A stretch of 46,898 bases of DNA from Bacteroidaceae bacterium (GTDB lineage: Bacteria > Bacteroidota > Bacteroidia > Bacteroidales > Bacteroidaceae): positions 1 to 46,898 of the forward strand of contig JAGCVH010000019.1 of NCBI GenBank assembly GCA_017962495.1, written 5' to 3'. Numbering within the stretch: position 1 is the first letter of the stretch; every line of letters starts with the position of its first letter. The notes below the pieces were generated by a model. That model ran no database searches and was not told where the DNA came from. It was given only the letters and a program-made list of their open reading frames with translations. Shown here piece by piece: positions 6,949-16,600 of the stretch. Both the position numbers and the translations under genes were made by a program.

Positions 6949-9054
6949 ATGAAAAAACTACTAACGGCATTACTGCTCACGTGCCTGTTGCCTGCGGCAG
7001 CACAGAATCCCATCATTCGCAATCAGTTTACAGCCGACCCAACGGCTAGAGTCTTTAACGGAAAGGTCTATCTCTACCCTTCCCACGACATCCATGCCCC
7101 TGAAGGGCAACGTCAGGATTGGTTCTGCATGGCCGACTATCATGTCTTCTCCTCAGACAACCTTACCGATTGGACTGACCACGGAGTCATTGTCTCGCAG
7201 GAGAAAGTGCCCTGGGGCAATCCCACGGGCTACTCCATGTGGGCTCCCGACTGCGTTTACAAGAATGGCACCTACTACTTCTACTTTCCCAATGCACCCA
7301 AAAGCGGAAGAGGCTTTGCCATCGGTGTCGCTACTGCCAAACAACCAGAGGGACCATTCACTTGTGAACCCGAACCCATCAAGGGCGTATCGGGCATCGA
7401 CCCCTGCGTACTTATCGACGACGACGGACAAGCCTACATCTACTGGTCGGGCATGGGCATACGTGGTGCAAGACTGAAGGACAACATGAAGGAAGTCATG
7501 GACGAGGATTTCGCTGAGATGCGAATGCCGAACAATCCTAATGCCAATAATGCCAACGTGCCCAATGGGCCTATTCGCGTTGCAGGCAAGACTATGGAAG
7601 GTCTGCCCGACGGCTTCAAGGAAGGTCCATACGCCTTCAAGCGTGGTGGTCATTACTACCTCACCTTCCCTTGGGTACGTAAGGAGAATGGCACCGAGAC
7701 ACTGGCTTATGCCATGTCGGACAATCCGCTTGGTCCTTGGGATTTCAAGGGCATCATCATGGCTGAACACAGCAACGGATGCTGGACCAACCATCACAGC
7801 ATCATGGAATACAAAGGCGAGTGGTTGCTCTTCTATCATCGCAACTACTACTCACCTTCAATGGACAAGCGCCGTTCTGCCTGCATCGAAAGGGTTCACT
7901 TCAATGCTGACGGCACTATTCAGGAAGTGTTCCCGACCCTGCGTGGCGTAGGAGTTAATCAGGCGTCCGAGCAGATTCAGATAGACCGTTACAGCGAGGT
8001 CAGCGATGGCGTAAATGCCGAATACCTTGATACGGCTAATTGTTTCCGCGGCTGGGCCATCAACCTGCCGAGCAAAGGCAGTTGGGTCAGGTACAATGAT
8101 GTAGACTTCAGTGCTACCTCAAATGCCTATCTTGTCATTCGTGCTAAAGCAAACGCCAACACGTCCCTTTGCATTCGTGAAGGTAAGCCCACGGGCAAGG
8201 TGATTGCAAAGGTTGCTCTCACGGTTGCAGGCGAGAACGGACCTTTCCGTCGCAATCTGATTGGGCAATGGCTCACCTTGACAGCACCGCTCGAGTATGT
8301 GCCCAAAGGCATAACTGACCTGTACGTTACTTGTGAGGGCGAGGCAGTAAGCATCGACTGGGTACAGTTCAAGAATCGTCCTGAATACTTCGCACCTGTC
8401 ACAGGCCAGACAGCTCAACCCGATGAAGAAGGCTTCATCCGCCGTTGGATGTTACTCGAACCCATCGATAAACCTAATCGCTCTAACACCGTCTTCACGG
8501 ACACTTACCTGCGTGAGCATTTCTATCAGACTTACTTCAAGGACCAGTTCACCATCGTGCCTAAGGACGGACAGAAAGTCACGGCCTTGGGACAGCAGAC
8601 AGAAGCCTCATTCACTCGGACTCCCGATCGCACACAGGCACAACCTGAACTCAAGACCGTCAAGCAGACGCTCACTTGGCACGCTCTCGACAGCAAGAAC
8701 TACAATGTCAAGCTCTTCCGCTTTGCCGACATGCTCGACAAATCCATCTATGGCGTGCTCTTCTGGGCCGTCACGGTCATCGACTGTCCTGAAGACATTC
8801 CCAATGTACGCCTCTCCGTCGGTTCCAATTCCGCCTCCATGTGGTGGCTCAATGGCGAGGAAGCCCTACTGCTTTCGGGCGACCGCCGCATGGTACGCGA
8901 CGATGCGATGTCCCCCAGACTCAACCTGAAGAAGGGACGCAATATCCTGCGTGGAGCCGTTATCAATGGTCCAGGCATGAGCGACTTCTGCGTCCGTTTC
9001 CTCGATGAGAAAGGCCAGCCCGTTACAAACTATACCATCAACCTTACCAAATAA
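6949..9054 (+). CDS. Secreted GH43 glycoside hydrolase with C-terminal binding domain
   Basis: A 701-residue protein with a signal peptide (cleavage near AAAQ, residue 19). Residues about 20-330 are a five-bladed GH43 propeller with the expected catalytic trio: D30 (FTADPTAR, base), D151 (GIDPCVLID, pKa modulator) and E225 (KEGPYAF, acid). About residues 355-470 look like a CBM6-type module (GSWVRYNDVDFS, SIDWVQFKNRPEY). Residues 490-701 are a further beta-rich domain I cannot name. The family includes beta-xylosidases, arabinofuranosidases and endo-arabinanases, so it probably works on arabinan, arabinoxylan or a related plant polysaccharide; subfamily is undecided. A second GH43 gene follows after 11 bp, implying one operon. 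Confidence 0.92.
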   Translation: MKKLLTALLLTCLLPAAAQNPIIRNQFTADPTARVFNGKVYLYPSHDIHAPEGQRQDWFCMADYHVFSSDNLTDWTDHGVIVSQEKVPWGNPTGYSMWAPDCVYKNGTYYFYFPNAPKSGRGFAIGVATAKQPEGPFTCEPEPIKGVSGIDPCVLIDDDGQAYIYWSGMGIRGARLKDNMKEVMDEDFAEMRMPNNPNANNANVPNGPIRVAGKTMEGLPDGFKEGPYAFKRGGHYYLTFPWVRKENGTETLAYAMSDNPLGPWDFKGIIMAEHSNGCWTNHHSIMEYKGEWLLFYHRNYYSPSMDKRRSACIERVHFNADGTIQEVFPTLRGVGVNQASEQIQIDRYSEVSDGVNAEYLDTANCFRGWAINLPSKGSWVRYNDVDFSATSNAYLVIRAKANANTSLCIREGKPTGKVIAKVALTVAGENGPFRRNLIGQWLTLTAPLEYVPKGITDLYVTCEGEAVSIDWVQFKNRPEYFAPVTGQTAQPDEEGFIRRWMLLEPIDKPNRSNTVFTDTYLREHFYQTYFKDQFTIVPKDGQKVTALGQQTEASFTRTPDRTQAQPELKTVKQTLTWHALDSKNYNVKLFRFADMLDKSIYGVLFWAVTVIDCPEDIPNVRLSVGSNSASMWWLNGEEALLLSGDRRMVRDDAMSPRLNLKKGRNILRGAVINGPGMSDFCVRFLDEKGQPVTNYTINLTK

Positions 9055-9065
9055 ATGTCACCATT

Positions 9066-10532
9066 ATGAAAACCATACACATTTCAGCCACGATTCTTTC
9101 GTTTCTTCTCCTTTCTTTCAGTAGTCGCATCCAGGCTCAAGTTGGTCAGCCCTACATTCACGACCCATCTACATTGGCCGAGTGCGACGGCAAGTATTAC
9201 ACCTTCGGCACAGGAGGTGGAGGTCTTATCTCAGAGGATGGTTGGAGCTGGCATAGCGGAGCTGAGCGCCCAGGTGGTGGAGCAGCACCCGATGTGCTGA
9301 AGATTGGTGACCGCTACCTTGTCATCTACGGAGCAACTGGAGGAGGACTGGGTGGAGGCCATAATGGTCGCATCCTTACGATGTGGAACAAGACGCTCGA
9401 CCCCAAGTCACCCGACTTCCACTATACCGAAGCCATCGAAGTATGTTCGTCTGATGGCATGGAGGACAATGATGCCATTGACCCCGGTCTCTTGCTCGAC
9501 CCCACAACGGGACGCTTATGGGCAAGCTACGGAACTTATTTCGGTACCATTCGCCTTATCGAGCTCGACCCAGCGACTGGCGAACGCGTCAAGGGCAATA
9601 AAGAACAAGACATAGCCATTGACTGCGAGGCCAGTGACCTTATCTATCGTGATGGCTGGTACTATTTGCTGGGTACTCACGGCACTTGTTGCGATGGCGT
9701 CAACTCCACTTATAACATTGTCGTGGGGCGTTCCCGCAGTGTCACAGGTCCGTATGTCGATAATGTCGGACGCGAGATGTTGCAAGGCGGAGGAAAGATG
9801 GTCATAGCCGCTGGCGACCGAGTATGCGGTCCCGGTCACTTTGGCCGAACGATTATTGACGAGGGTGTTGAGGTAATGTCGTGCCACTACGAAGCCGATT
9901 TCGACCAAGGCGGACGTAGTGTGCTCGGTCTGCGTCCTCTGCTGTGGCGCAATGATTGGCCCGTAGCTGGCGACCGTTTCCGTGGAGGAACCTTTGAGAT
10001 TGAATCAGAGCGTCGTGGCTATGCCCTCGAACTTGCTGTCGATTTCGTACGCATGACCCAAGAGCGCCAAGGCTGGTTCAACCGCGAACAGATGCAGCAA
10101 CCCGTTCGCCCTGTACCTAACCAGACCTTGCAGGATGTCATAGGCACATGGCCCAAAGGCGATATCCCTGCCCGCATTGGCGACTATATGTTCCGTCCCC
10201 ATCAGCGTTGGACCGTTACCCCCGTCAGTGAGGCTGGTGGTTACCTTGGCGGCCCTTACTTCAAGATTACCATTGAAGGCACTGACCGCGCTCTGGCTGC
10301 CACCTCTGCACTGGAGGTTACTACAGTTCCCGCTTTCACGGGTGCAGAGGAACAGTTGTGGCGCATCGAGCAACTTATCGACGGCACCTTCCGCATCATG
10401 CCCAAGACCATCCCCGGGCAAGAGGGATTGAACACGCGCTTTGTGCTTTATTCCGCAGGAGACAGTACTCCCACCCTTGCCCCATACGACTTCTCATCCG
10501 ACAACTCCAAGTGGAACTTCAGGAATCATTGA
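9066..10532 (+). CDS. Secreted GH43 glycoside hydrolase (arabinanase-like)
   Basis: A 488-residue protein with a signal peptide ending near RIQAQ (residue 25). The GH43 catalytic set is visible as D33 (YIHDPSTL), D139 (DAIDPGLL) and E188 (IDCEASDL). Residues about 25-310 are the propeller; about 350-488 form a C-terminal beta domain. The HDPS opening and Gly-rich GGGAAPDV region resemble endo-alpha-1,5-arabinanases, so arabinan side chains are a plausible substrate (inference). The last 44 bp before the stop recur at 11,261-11,304, beyond the toxin-antitoxin pair, where they encode the same final residues PYDFSSDNSKWNFRNH and a stop. Confidence 0.92.
   Translation: MKTIHISATILSFLLLSFSSRIQAQVGQPYIHDPSTLAECDGKYYTFGTGGGGLISEDGWSWHSGAERPGGGAAPDVLKIGDRYLVIYGATGGGLGGGHNGRILTMWNKTLDPKSPDFHYTEAIEVCSSDGMEDNDAIDPGLLLDPTTGRLWASYGTYFGTIRLIELDPATGERVKGNKEQDIAIDCEASDLIYRDGWYYLLGTHGTCCDGVNSTYNIVVGRSRSVTGPYVDNVGREMLQGGGKMVIAAGDRVCGPGHFGRTIIDEGVEVMSCHYEADFDQGGRSVLGLRPLLWRNDWPVAGDRFRGGTFEIESERRGYALELAVDFVRMTQERQGWFNREQMQQPVRPVPNQTLQDVIGTWPKGDIPARIGDYMFRPHQRWTVTPVSEAGGYLGGPYFKITIEGTDRALAATSALEVTTVPAFTGAEEQLWRIEQLIDGTFRIMPKTIPGQEGLNTRFVLYSAGDSTPTLAPYDFSSDNSKWNFRNH
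10485..10528 (+). repeat. Direct repeat copy 1 (3' end of GH43 gene)
   Basis: A 44-bp sequence identical to 11,261-11,304. The two copies are 776 bp apart and enclose the toxin-antitoxin module. Confidence 0.9.
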
Positions 10533-10558
10533 TAATGGTTAAAGAAGGGAATAATCAA

Positions 10559-10593
10559 ATAACCGAGAGCCTTAAACAAAGACTCTCGGTTAT
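10559..10593 (+). terminator. Terminator after the GH43 pair
   Basis: AACCGAGAG (10,561-10,569) pairs with CTCTCGGTT (10,583-10,591), extendable by two base pairs, around a 13-base loop and followed by TATTATTT. It separates the glycosidase operon from the toxin-antitoxin promoter. Confidence 0.85.
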
Positions 10594-10659
10594 TATTTAC
10601 TCTGCTCCTTTCCTCCCCCCTCCCTTTAACAGCAGTCTTTAATGTTTTAAGCTATATAT

Positions 10660-10690
10660 TTTGTTGTTTTAATATATATTCGTATTTTTG
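10660..10690 (+). promoter_or_regulatory. Promoter of the toxin-antitoxin operon
   Basis: TTTG (10,660-10,663), a 19-base spacer and TATTTTTG (10,683-10,690) make a consensus Bacteroidetes promoter. The expected start is near 10,697, 14 bases before the antitoxin ATG at 10,711. TA operons are usually autorepressed here by the antitoxin-toxin complex; I see no strong palindrome to confirm it. Confidence 0.8.
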
Positions 10691-10710
10691 CAGACAAATA
10701 TGTTAGAATT

Positions 10711-10944
10711 ATGACAACACTACAAATGAATGCGGAATTGTTCCGCACAATGGGTGAAATCGCTGATGACGAGACCTTGATGGCCAAGGTTTTGAAGTAT
10801 GTGAAGAAACTTGCCGCCCAAAAGAATGACCCGACACGAATGACGAAGGAAGAGTTCTTCCGTCGTGTGGACGAAGCAAAGAAAGGACCATCAATGCGAT
10901 TTGACAGCGTGGAGGACCTAGACAAATACATCCGCAGTCTATGA
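10711..10944 (+). CDS. Antitoxin of a Txe/YoeB-type toxin-antitoxin pair
   Basis: A 77-residue charged, helical protein (N-terminal LQMNAELFRTMGEIADD, C-terminal FDSVEDLDKYIRSL). It lacks an obvious Phd/YefM N-terminal motif. It resembles the short antitoxins that precede RelE/Txe toxins in Bacteroidetes, and I call it antitoxin mainly from position: its stop overlaps the toxin start by 4 bp (ATGA at 10,941-10,944), implying translational coupling. The acidic C-terminal helix is the likely toxin-binding part. Confidence 0.8.
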   Translation: MTTLQMNAELFRTMGEIADDETLMAKVLKYVKKLAAQKNDPTRMTKEEFFRRVDEAKKGPSMRFDSVEDLDKYIRSL

Positions 10945-11219
10945 GCAAGTATTTTGTTGAGGTTAAAGACCAGGCACAGAACGACTTGAAACGCCTTAGT
11001 GATAATGAGCCCAAAGCATATATGAAAGCACTGAAGCTCATTGGTGAACTCTACGACCATCCTCGAACTGGTACGGGTAAACCCGAGCAGTTGTCGAGTG
11101 ACCGAAGTGGACAATGGAGCCGACGCATCACCAAGAAGCATAGATTGATCTACGAGATCCACGACACAGAGGTGGTGGTACTCGTTCTTACGGCTTACGG
11201 CCACTACGGCGACCGCTAA
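10941..11219 (+). CDS. Txe/YoeB-family mRNA interferase toxin
   Basis: A 92-residue RelE-superfamily toxin expected to cut mRNA on the ribosome and slow growth under stress. Family features are visible in order: the TGTGKPEQL segment with the conserved Glu, the WSRRITKKHRLIYEI core with the catalytic-type Arg, and the C-terminal TAYGHYGDR with the His-Tyr pair used in catalysis by YoeB. All key residues appear intact, so it should be active. It overlaps the antitoxin gene by 4 bp. The pair sits between two copies of a GH43 gene end, suggesting it arrived by insertion. Confidence 0.92.
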   Translation: MSKYFVEVKDQAQNDLKRLSDNEPKAYMKALKLIGELYDHPRTGTGKPEQLSSDRSGQWSRRITKKHRLIYEIHDTEVVVLVLTAYGHYGDR

Positions 11220-11260
11220 CTCATTGTCTGCTAACCATCACAAAACCTTCCCTTACCCCT

Positions 11261-11304
11261 TACGACTTCTCATCCGACAACTCCAAGTGGAACTTCAGGA
11301 ATCA
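11261..11304 (+). pseudogene. Stranded second copy of the GH43 3' end
   Basis: Identical over 44 bp to 10,485-10,528. Read in the matching frame it ends with PYDFSSDNSKWNFRNH and a stop (CAC TAA here, CAT TGA in copy 1). Upstream similarity fades quickly (KPSLTPYDF here against TPTLAPYDF). There is no start codon or body, so it is a remnant: either the original gene end displaced by insertion, or the leftover tail of a deleted tandem GH43 paralogue. Confidence 0.8.
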
Positions 11305-11332
11305 CTAATGATTTATGGTTAACGGTTTATGG

Positions 11333-11366
11333 TTAGGCCCGCAAGCTGTAGAACTTGCGGGCCTAA
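11333..11366. terminator. Strong bidirectional terminator
   Basis: A perfect 13-bp stem (11,333-11,345 with 11,354-11,366) and 8-base loop lie between the plus-strand toxin side and the minus-strand peptidase gene ending at 11,396. Just before it is a period-7 array (GGTTAAC, GGTTTAT, GGTTAGG; 11,317-11,337). It may be the original terminator of the GH43 operon. Confidence 0.85.
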
Positions 11367-11395
11367 CTATTAGGTCTTCGGGAAAATGTCCGTCC

Positions 11396-13561
11396 TTATA
11401 GTTTCACTTGGTCCCATGGTGGTGGCTGCTGACCAAGGAGATGACGGACGAAGAAGTCGTAGCGCTTGTGCTGTCCATAAGCATCGCCCATGGTATGATG
11501 AGCACCTGGGAGTACAACGAGTTCGAAGTCTTTGTTGGCACGAATAAGGGCGTTCACCACTTGCATCGTGCTGGAGGGATCGACATTGTCGTCCATCTCG
11601 CCCACGAGAAGCATAAGGGCACCTTGCAAGCGATGGGCATTCACAACATTGGAACAATTAACGTAACTGCTATCGACAGGATAACCCATCCACTGTTCAT
11701 TCCACCATATCTTATCCATGCGATTGTCATGACAACCACAAGCCGCATAAGCAGCCTTATAGAAGTCACCATGGAAGAGCATGGCACCAAGGGCATTCTG
11801 ACCACCGGCCGAGCATCCGTAGATACCCATACGCGAGATATCCATCTCAGGATGCATCTTTGCTGCGGCCTTAAGCCATTCTATGCGATCGGGGAAACCT
11901 GCATCGGCAAGATTCTTATAGCATACCTGTTCGAAGTCGAGCGAACGGAAGGAGGTGGTCATCGCATCGAGCTGGACAACGATGAAGCCAAGCTCTGCCA
12001 AGTCGGCAAGATTGGAATGCCACGTGGAGAATGACTTGGGCACATACTGGTCGCCAGGGCCTGAATAGATGTATTCTATAACAGGATAACGCTTCGAGGG
12101 GTCGAAGTTGGAAGGACGCTGAATGATGCCCCACATGTCGGTCTTGCCATCACGCCCGGGTGCTACGAACACTTCAGGTGCTCGCCAACCCGTGGCTTGC
12201 AGACGACTCATGTCGGCCGTCTCAAGTGTAGAGATGAGATGCCCATCGAGCGCAGAACGTAAGACCGTCACAGGCGGTTGCAAGACGGTGGAATAGGTGT
12301 CGATGAATGTCGTATTATCGGCATTAAACGTGATACGATGGTTGGCAGGCTCGGGAGTAAGCACTATTGGTGCAGAAGCCATCTTACGGCCAGACTGCAA
12401 CTGAATCCTATAGTAATGAACGTTATAAGGGTCTTCCTCCGTGATGGAACCATCAAGCGAGGAGGCTGGATGCCCCATGTTGCGACAGTCGCGCCCATTG
12501 GCAGAGAAGATGATGTAACCACGTCCCTCGTCGTCTATCTCTACTTGCTGAACATCGCGCACCCAGTACTGCCCTTGGGTAAGTTGGGTCAGGCGGTCCT
12601 TCTTCCTGTCATAGAGATAGAGGTGAGCATAGCCGTCGCGGTCGCTCTTCCAAAGGATGAAACGGGAATTGAGGTCGCGGCGAAGGTTACGGCTATAGGC
12701 TACATATTTGTCGTTATGCTCTTCGATAAGGCAACGCACCTCGCCCTTTAAGTTCATCTCCAGCACACGATAGGTCTTGTGTCCACGTTCGTTAAACTCA
12801 AAGGTGAGCGTCTGGTCGCCTTCGTCCCACCTTGGTGCCGTGACTTGATATTGCGAAGCAAAGAGAGCGGTAGAGTTAGGGCGTATGGTACGACGTTCCT
12901 GCACATCGATAACGACGGGTATGCGATAGTTCAGCGAATCGCCAGGCTTGGCATACTCTTGCTGTGAATAGCGGGGTTGCACTTGGTCGCGGGGAGACGA
13001 AAGCGTGTAAGTGACATAGTGCTTAGGCGCTGGCTTGATGAGCACGGTGGCATAGTAGCGACCGTCACGGGAGAAGCGACCCCATGTCGAATAGTAACAG
13101 GTATCGACGCCATCCTGAGTAAGTGCGACTGCATGCTCGTCATCGCCGTCAGTAGAAAGATAAAGATTGCAGTCACGAAGGAAGATGGTCTGACGTCTAT
13201 CGGCAGGATTGACGGAGCGCCCGTCCTTCTCGTCTCGGACTTCCATCCAGTGATGACCATCACCACCTCCTCCCCTGCCCCAGTTCTGGCGACGTTGCGA
13301 AGAGAAGGGGTTCTCGATTCGTTCTTTACTTCCCGAAGTAGCATCGACATGATACCAAACGGTGCTATCGCCATTAAACACTGAGTACTGGAAGCCATTG
13401 GCGCCCTCGCGACGATCAGGCGTCACACGCACATCGCTATTGATTATCTTGCCTGCATAGCTATTGCGCAAGCGCGTGGCACGATAATAATCTTCGGGTG
13501 TGACCTGAGCTGCCGCATGAGCAGCAAGCAATAAGGATAAAGACAAAAATAGTGCTTTCAT
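11396..13561 (-). CDS. S9 family peptidase, dipeptidyl peptidase IV-like
   Basis: A 721-residue protein with a signal peptide (residues 1-18, cleaved near HAAAQ). About residues 90-450 form the DPPIV-type beta-propeller and about 480-715 an alpha/beta hydrolase domain. The catalytic triad is visible: S584 in GCSAGG, D658 in GEMDDNVDP and H688 in GAHHTMG. The nucleophile elbow is GCSAGG rather than the common GxSYGG. It should act in the periplasm or at the outer membrane, removing dipeptides from or cleaving short Pro- or Ala-containing peptides; specificity is not decided. It lies 48 bp downstream of an outer-membrane barrel gene on the same strand, so the two are probably cotranscribed. Confidence 0.92.
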   Translation of the reverse strand: MKALFLSLSLLLAAHAAAQVTPEDYYRATRLRNSYAGKIINSDVRVTPDRREGANGFQYSVFNGDSTVWYHVDATSGSKERIENPFSSQRRQNWGRGGGGDGHHWMEVRDEKDGRSVNPADRRQTIFLRDCNLYLSTDGDDEHAVALTQDGVDTCYYSTWGRFSRDGRYYATVLIKPAPKHYVTYTLSSPRDQVQPRYSQQEYAKPGDSLNYRIPVVIDVQERRTIRPNSTALFASQYQVTAPRWDEGDQTLTFEFNERGHKTYRVLEMNLKGEVRCLIEEHNDKYVAYSRNLRRDLNSRFILWKSDRDGYAHLYLYDRKKDRLTQLTQGQYWVRDVQQVEIDDEGRGYIIFSANGRDCRNMGHPASSLDGSITEEDPYNVHYYRIQLQSGRKMASAPIVLTPEPANHRITFNADNTTFIDTYSTVLQPPVTVLRSALDGHLISTLETADMSRLQATGWRAPEVFVAPGRDGKTDMWGIIQRPSNFDPSKRYPVIEYIYSGPGDQYVPKSFSTWHSNLADLAELGFIVVQLDAMTTSFRSLDFEQVCYKNLADAGFPDRIEWLKAAAKMHPEMDISRMGIYGCSAGGQNALGAMLFHGDFYKAAYAACGCHDNRMDKIWWNEQWMGYPVDSSYVNCSNVVNAHRLQGALMLLVGEMDDNVDPSSTMQVVNALIRANKDFELVVLPGAHHTMGDAYGQHKRYDFFVRHLLGQQPPPWDQVKL

Positions 13562-13609
13562 ATGTTGGTTGTTGTTAGTTGCTTTATAGGAGGGGGGACG
13601 AGAGGGATA

Positions 13610-16600
13610 TTAGAAGCGACCGCCTCCGCCACCACCGAAGCCACCGCCACCGCCGAAGCCTCCGCCGCCAGGACCACCGCCTCCGCGATTGCCACCGCCA
13701 CGATTGCCTCCGCCACCATTGCGGCCACCGCCTTCGCCACGACCGCCCTCACGGGCTTCTGGACGTGGGCCTTCACCTTCGCCTTCCATCCTGCTCTCGC
13801 GATTCTGCCGCATCTGGCGTCCGCCGAAGCGACCAAAGCGCCAACCTACAGAGAAGAGCACATAGGAGTTAACCGATTCGTTGCGCGAGTCGGTACGCTG
13901 GGTCGCCGAAATGCTTCGTCCTATGTTGTCGCGCTGTTGCAACAAGTCGAGGGCACGAATGCTGAGCGTAAGGTTACGCTGGCGCAACAGGCGCTGACTG
14001 ATGCTGGCATTCCAGATGAGCTGGTTGGTGTTCATGGCATGGTCGGCATATCCTCGACGACTCTGCTCGTTGATGTCGGTAGAGAACGTCATACCCCAAG
14101 GGAACTGGATAGTGACCGAAGCACCATAGGAGAAATTGTAAGTATCGAGGTTCGAGGCCGATGAGTTAGAGGCCCGACTATGGTTATAACCAAAACGTCC
14201 ACTGACACCTGCCTCCAAGTTGTAGTTCGTCTCCCAGTCGCGACGATACGAGATGCGGGCAGTCTGCGACGCGTTCATGCCTCGGGTACGGTTCTTCACC
14301 GTCTCCATCGTCTTACTCTGATAGACGTACGATACAGCATTGGTGAACGAACCGTTGGTGCTCATGTTGAAGCGCCAGTACATCTCAGGTCCCAACGCTG
14401 TGTTGAAGTTGTAGGAGGCCGAACTGTTCCAGTTGCCGTTGATGTTGACAGGCTTCGATATTCGTCCGCCCGTGATGTCGTTGTACTCAGTGCGGTTAGC
14501 CGTAGAGTTCTGTGTAGTTCGGAACGAAGCGTTCACCGCCGAGGTGCGTTGCTTATCCGTAACCGACCGACGATACGAAGCATTCATGTTGTGGGTGAAC
14601 GAAGGCTTCAGTTCGGGGTTACCAAGGCGTATGTTCAAGGGGTCGGCATTGGAGAGGGTATCGGGTATGAGGTCGGTTATACCGGGCTGACCCGTATTAC
14701 CATTGTAACGGAACTCCAGTTGCTCCTGTCGCGAGAACATGTAGCGGAAGTTGATATTGGGCGATGCATTGAAGACGGAGCGCTTTACATCGTAGTGCTT
14801 CACACCCTTGGTATAGTCAACCTCGTTGACTTGCGGTTGCAGATTGGCACCTATGGTCAGCCTGTATAGCGTGCGATTGATACGCAGCTGGAGGCGGATG
14901 TTGTGGTTCTGATAGGTGTTGGTCGTGTAGTTACACTGGTCGACGTCGGGCGCAGCTATGCTTTCCCAATGCCGATAGTTCTCGGCAGAGATGTTATAGA
15001 AGCTGTAGGGGTTATAGATATTGCCATCGGGGTCGCGCATATAGTCGAAGATACTGGAAACATTGCGGTCGCGGTCGGTAAAGCGACGATTGTACTGATA
15101 GGACATCTGCAGGAATATCTGCCGCCCTATAGGCTCGGTGTAGGAGAGCTGGGTAGAGATGTTGCGGTTCTTCGATGGCGCGTCGTTATACTGAATCTTG
15201 TGATAGATGGAGTCATCGCCTGTGGTTGCCAGTATCTGGTAGTAATCAACATGGCTGAACGACTGACTCTCGCTGGTCGAATTACCATATCCGGCGTCGA
15301 GGTTCAGTGTGACGTTGCGCCCTGGCTTAGCCAGACGACGGTTGACCTGCACCGAACCGCTGGCATTCAGGTTATTAGACTCCGAGCGGTTGCGATTCTC
15401 ACGATGGTTGACACCAATGAGGGGAGCAAGCTCCATATAATCGTCCAGCGGGTTGTCGCTGATGGCGTAAGGGTCGTCGCTAAAGGCTGCACTCTCGCTG
15501 GCCGAACGACTGCGCGATCCGCTCCACGAGATATTGGGACGCACGAGAATGTTGGTCATCGAGTCGGGACGCCATTCTACTGTATAGTTGAACGAGTAGT
15601 TGCGGTTGCGGTTCGAGTTCTTGTTCCACGAGTTGCTGTAGGCTGCATTGGGGTTCTCGAAGCTCTGCGAGTTCGTCCACGACTGGCTACCGCCTTGCGA
15701 GAAGTTACCATTGAGCGAGCCATTGAGTTCCAACAGAGGGTCGCGCCTGCTGCGAGCGCCTTGCTGGTCGCCTTTTATCTGCAGGTTCATTGTGGCACCA
15801 CCCGACTGCTGGTCGGTGAGGCCATTGCCTTGAGTATTGTTGGTGTTGCCAACGATAGAGAACTTCTGGTCGCCCACAAAACGATTGACATTGACACGGC
15901 CCGAATAGCGGTCATGCGTACCGTATGCCCCGTCGATGTTGCCAAACCATCCGCGTTTGCGATTCTTCTTGATGGTCAGGTCGAGCACTGTACGCTCCTG
16001 CCCATCGTCAATGCCTGTAATACGGGCATAATCGCTCTGGCGGTCGTAAGCCTTCACCTTGTCGATGATTTCAGCAGGCAAGTTACGCAGGATAAGCTCA
16101 CGGTTGTTGCCGAAGAACTCCTTACCATCGACCAGGAACTGCTGCACGGTCTTGCCGTTCCAAGTGTATGAGCCATCGTCGTTGACAACAATACCAGGCA
16201 ACTTCTTGATGAGTTCCTCCACCAAAGCTCCTTCCTGAAGCTTGAAGGCATCGGCATTGTACATGATGGTGTCGTCAACCACCGTCATCTCCGGCAGCTT
16301 GCCTTCGACAACGGCCTCGGCCATAACCTTGGCATCTTCACGCATCAGGATGTCCTTGACACGATAGTTTCCCGTGCGACGAGGAAGGTTAAGGGCAAAC
16401 TTCTGCTCCTTGAAGCCGATGAACGAAACTTGCAGTATGTAGTTGCCGGCCCGAACACCTGGCAGGACAAACTGGCCGTTCTTCTGCACAAGGGCGCCAG
16501 TCACCTGAGTGCTGTCCGGGCGAAGCAGGCGCACCTGGGCTCCTTCGAGTGGGTCGAGGCTCTGGTTTTCATAGACCATACCTCGTACATTAAGTCGGGG

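Noticed and set aside
14903-16171. A 422-codon plus-strand reading frame (and another at 14,180-14,869)
   Set aside because: Antisense shadow of the outer-membrane barrel gene, which has a signal peptide and plug motifs.
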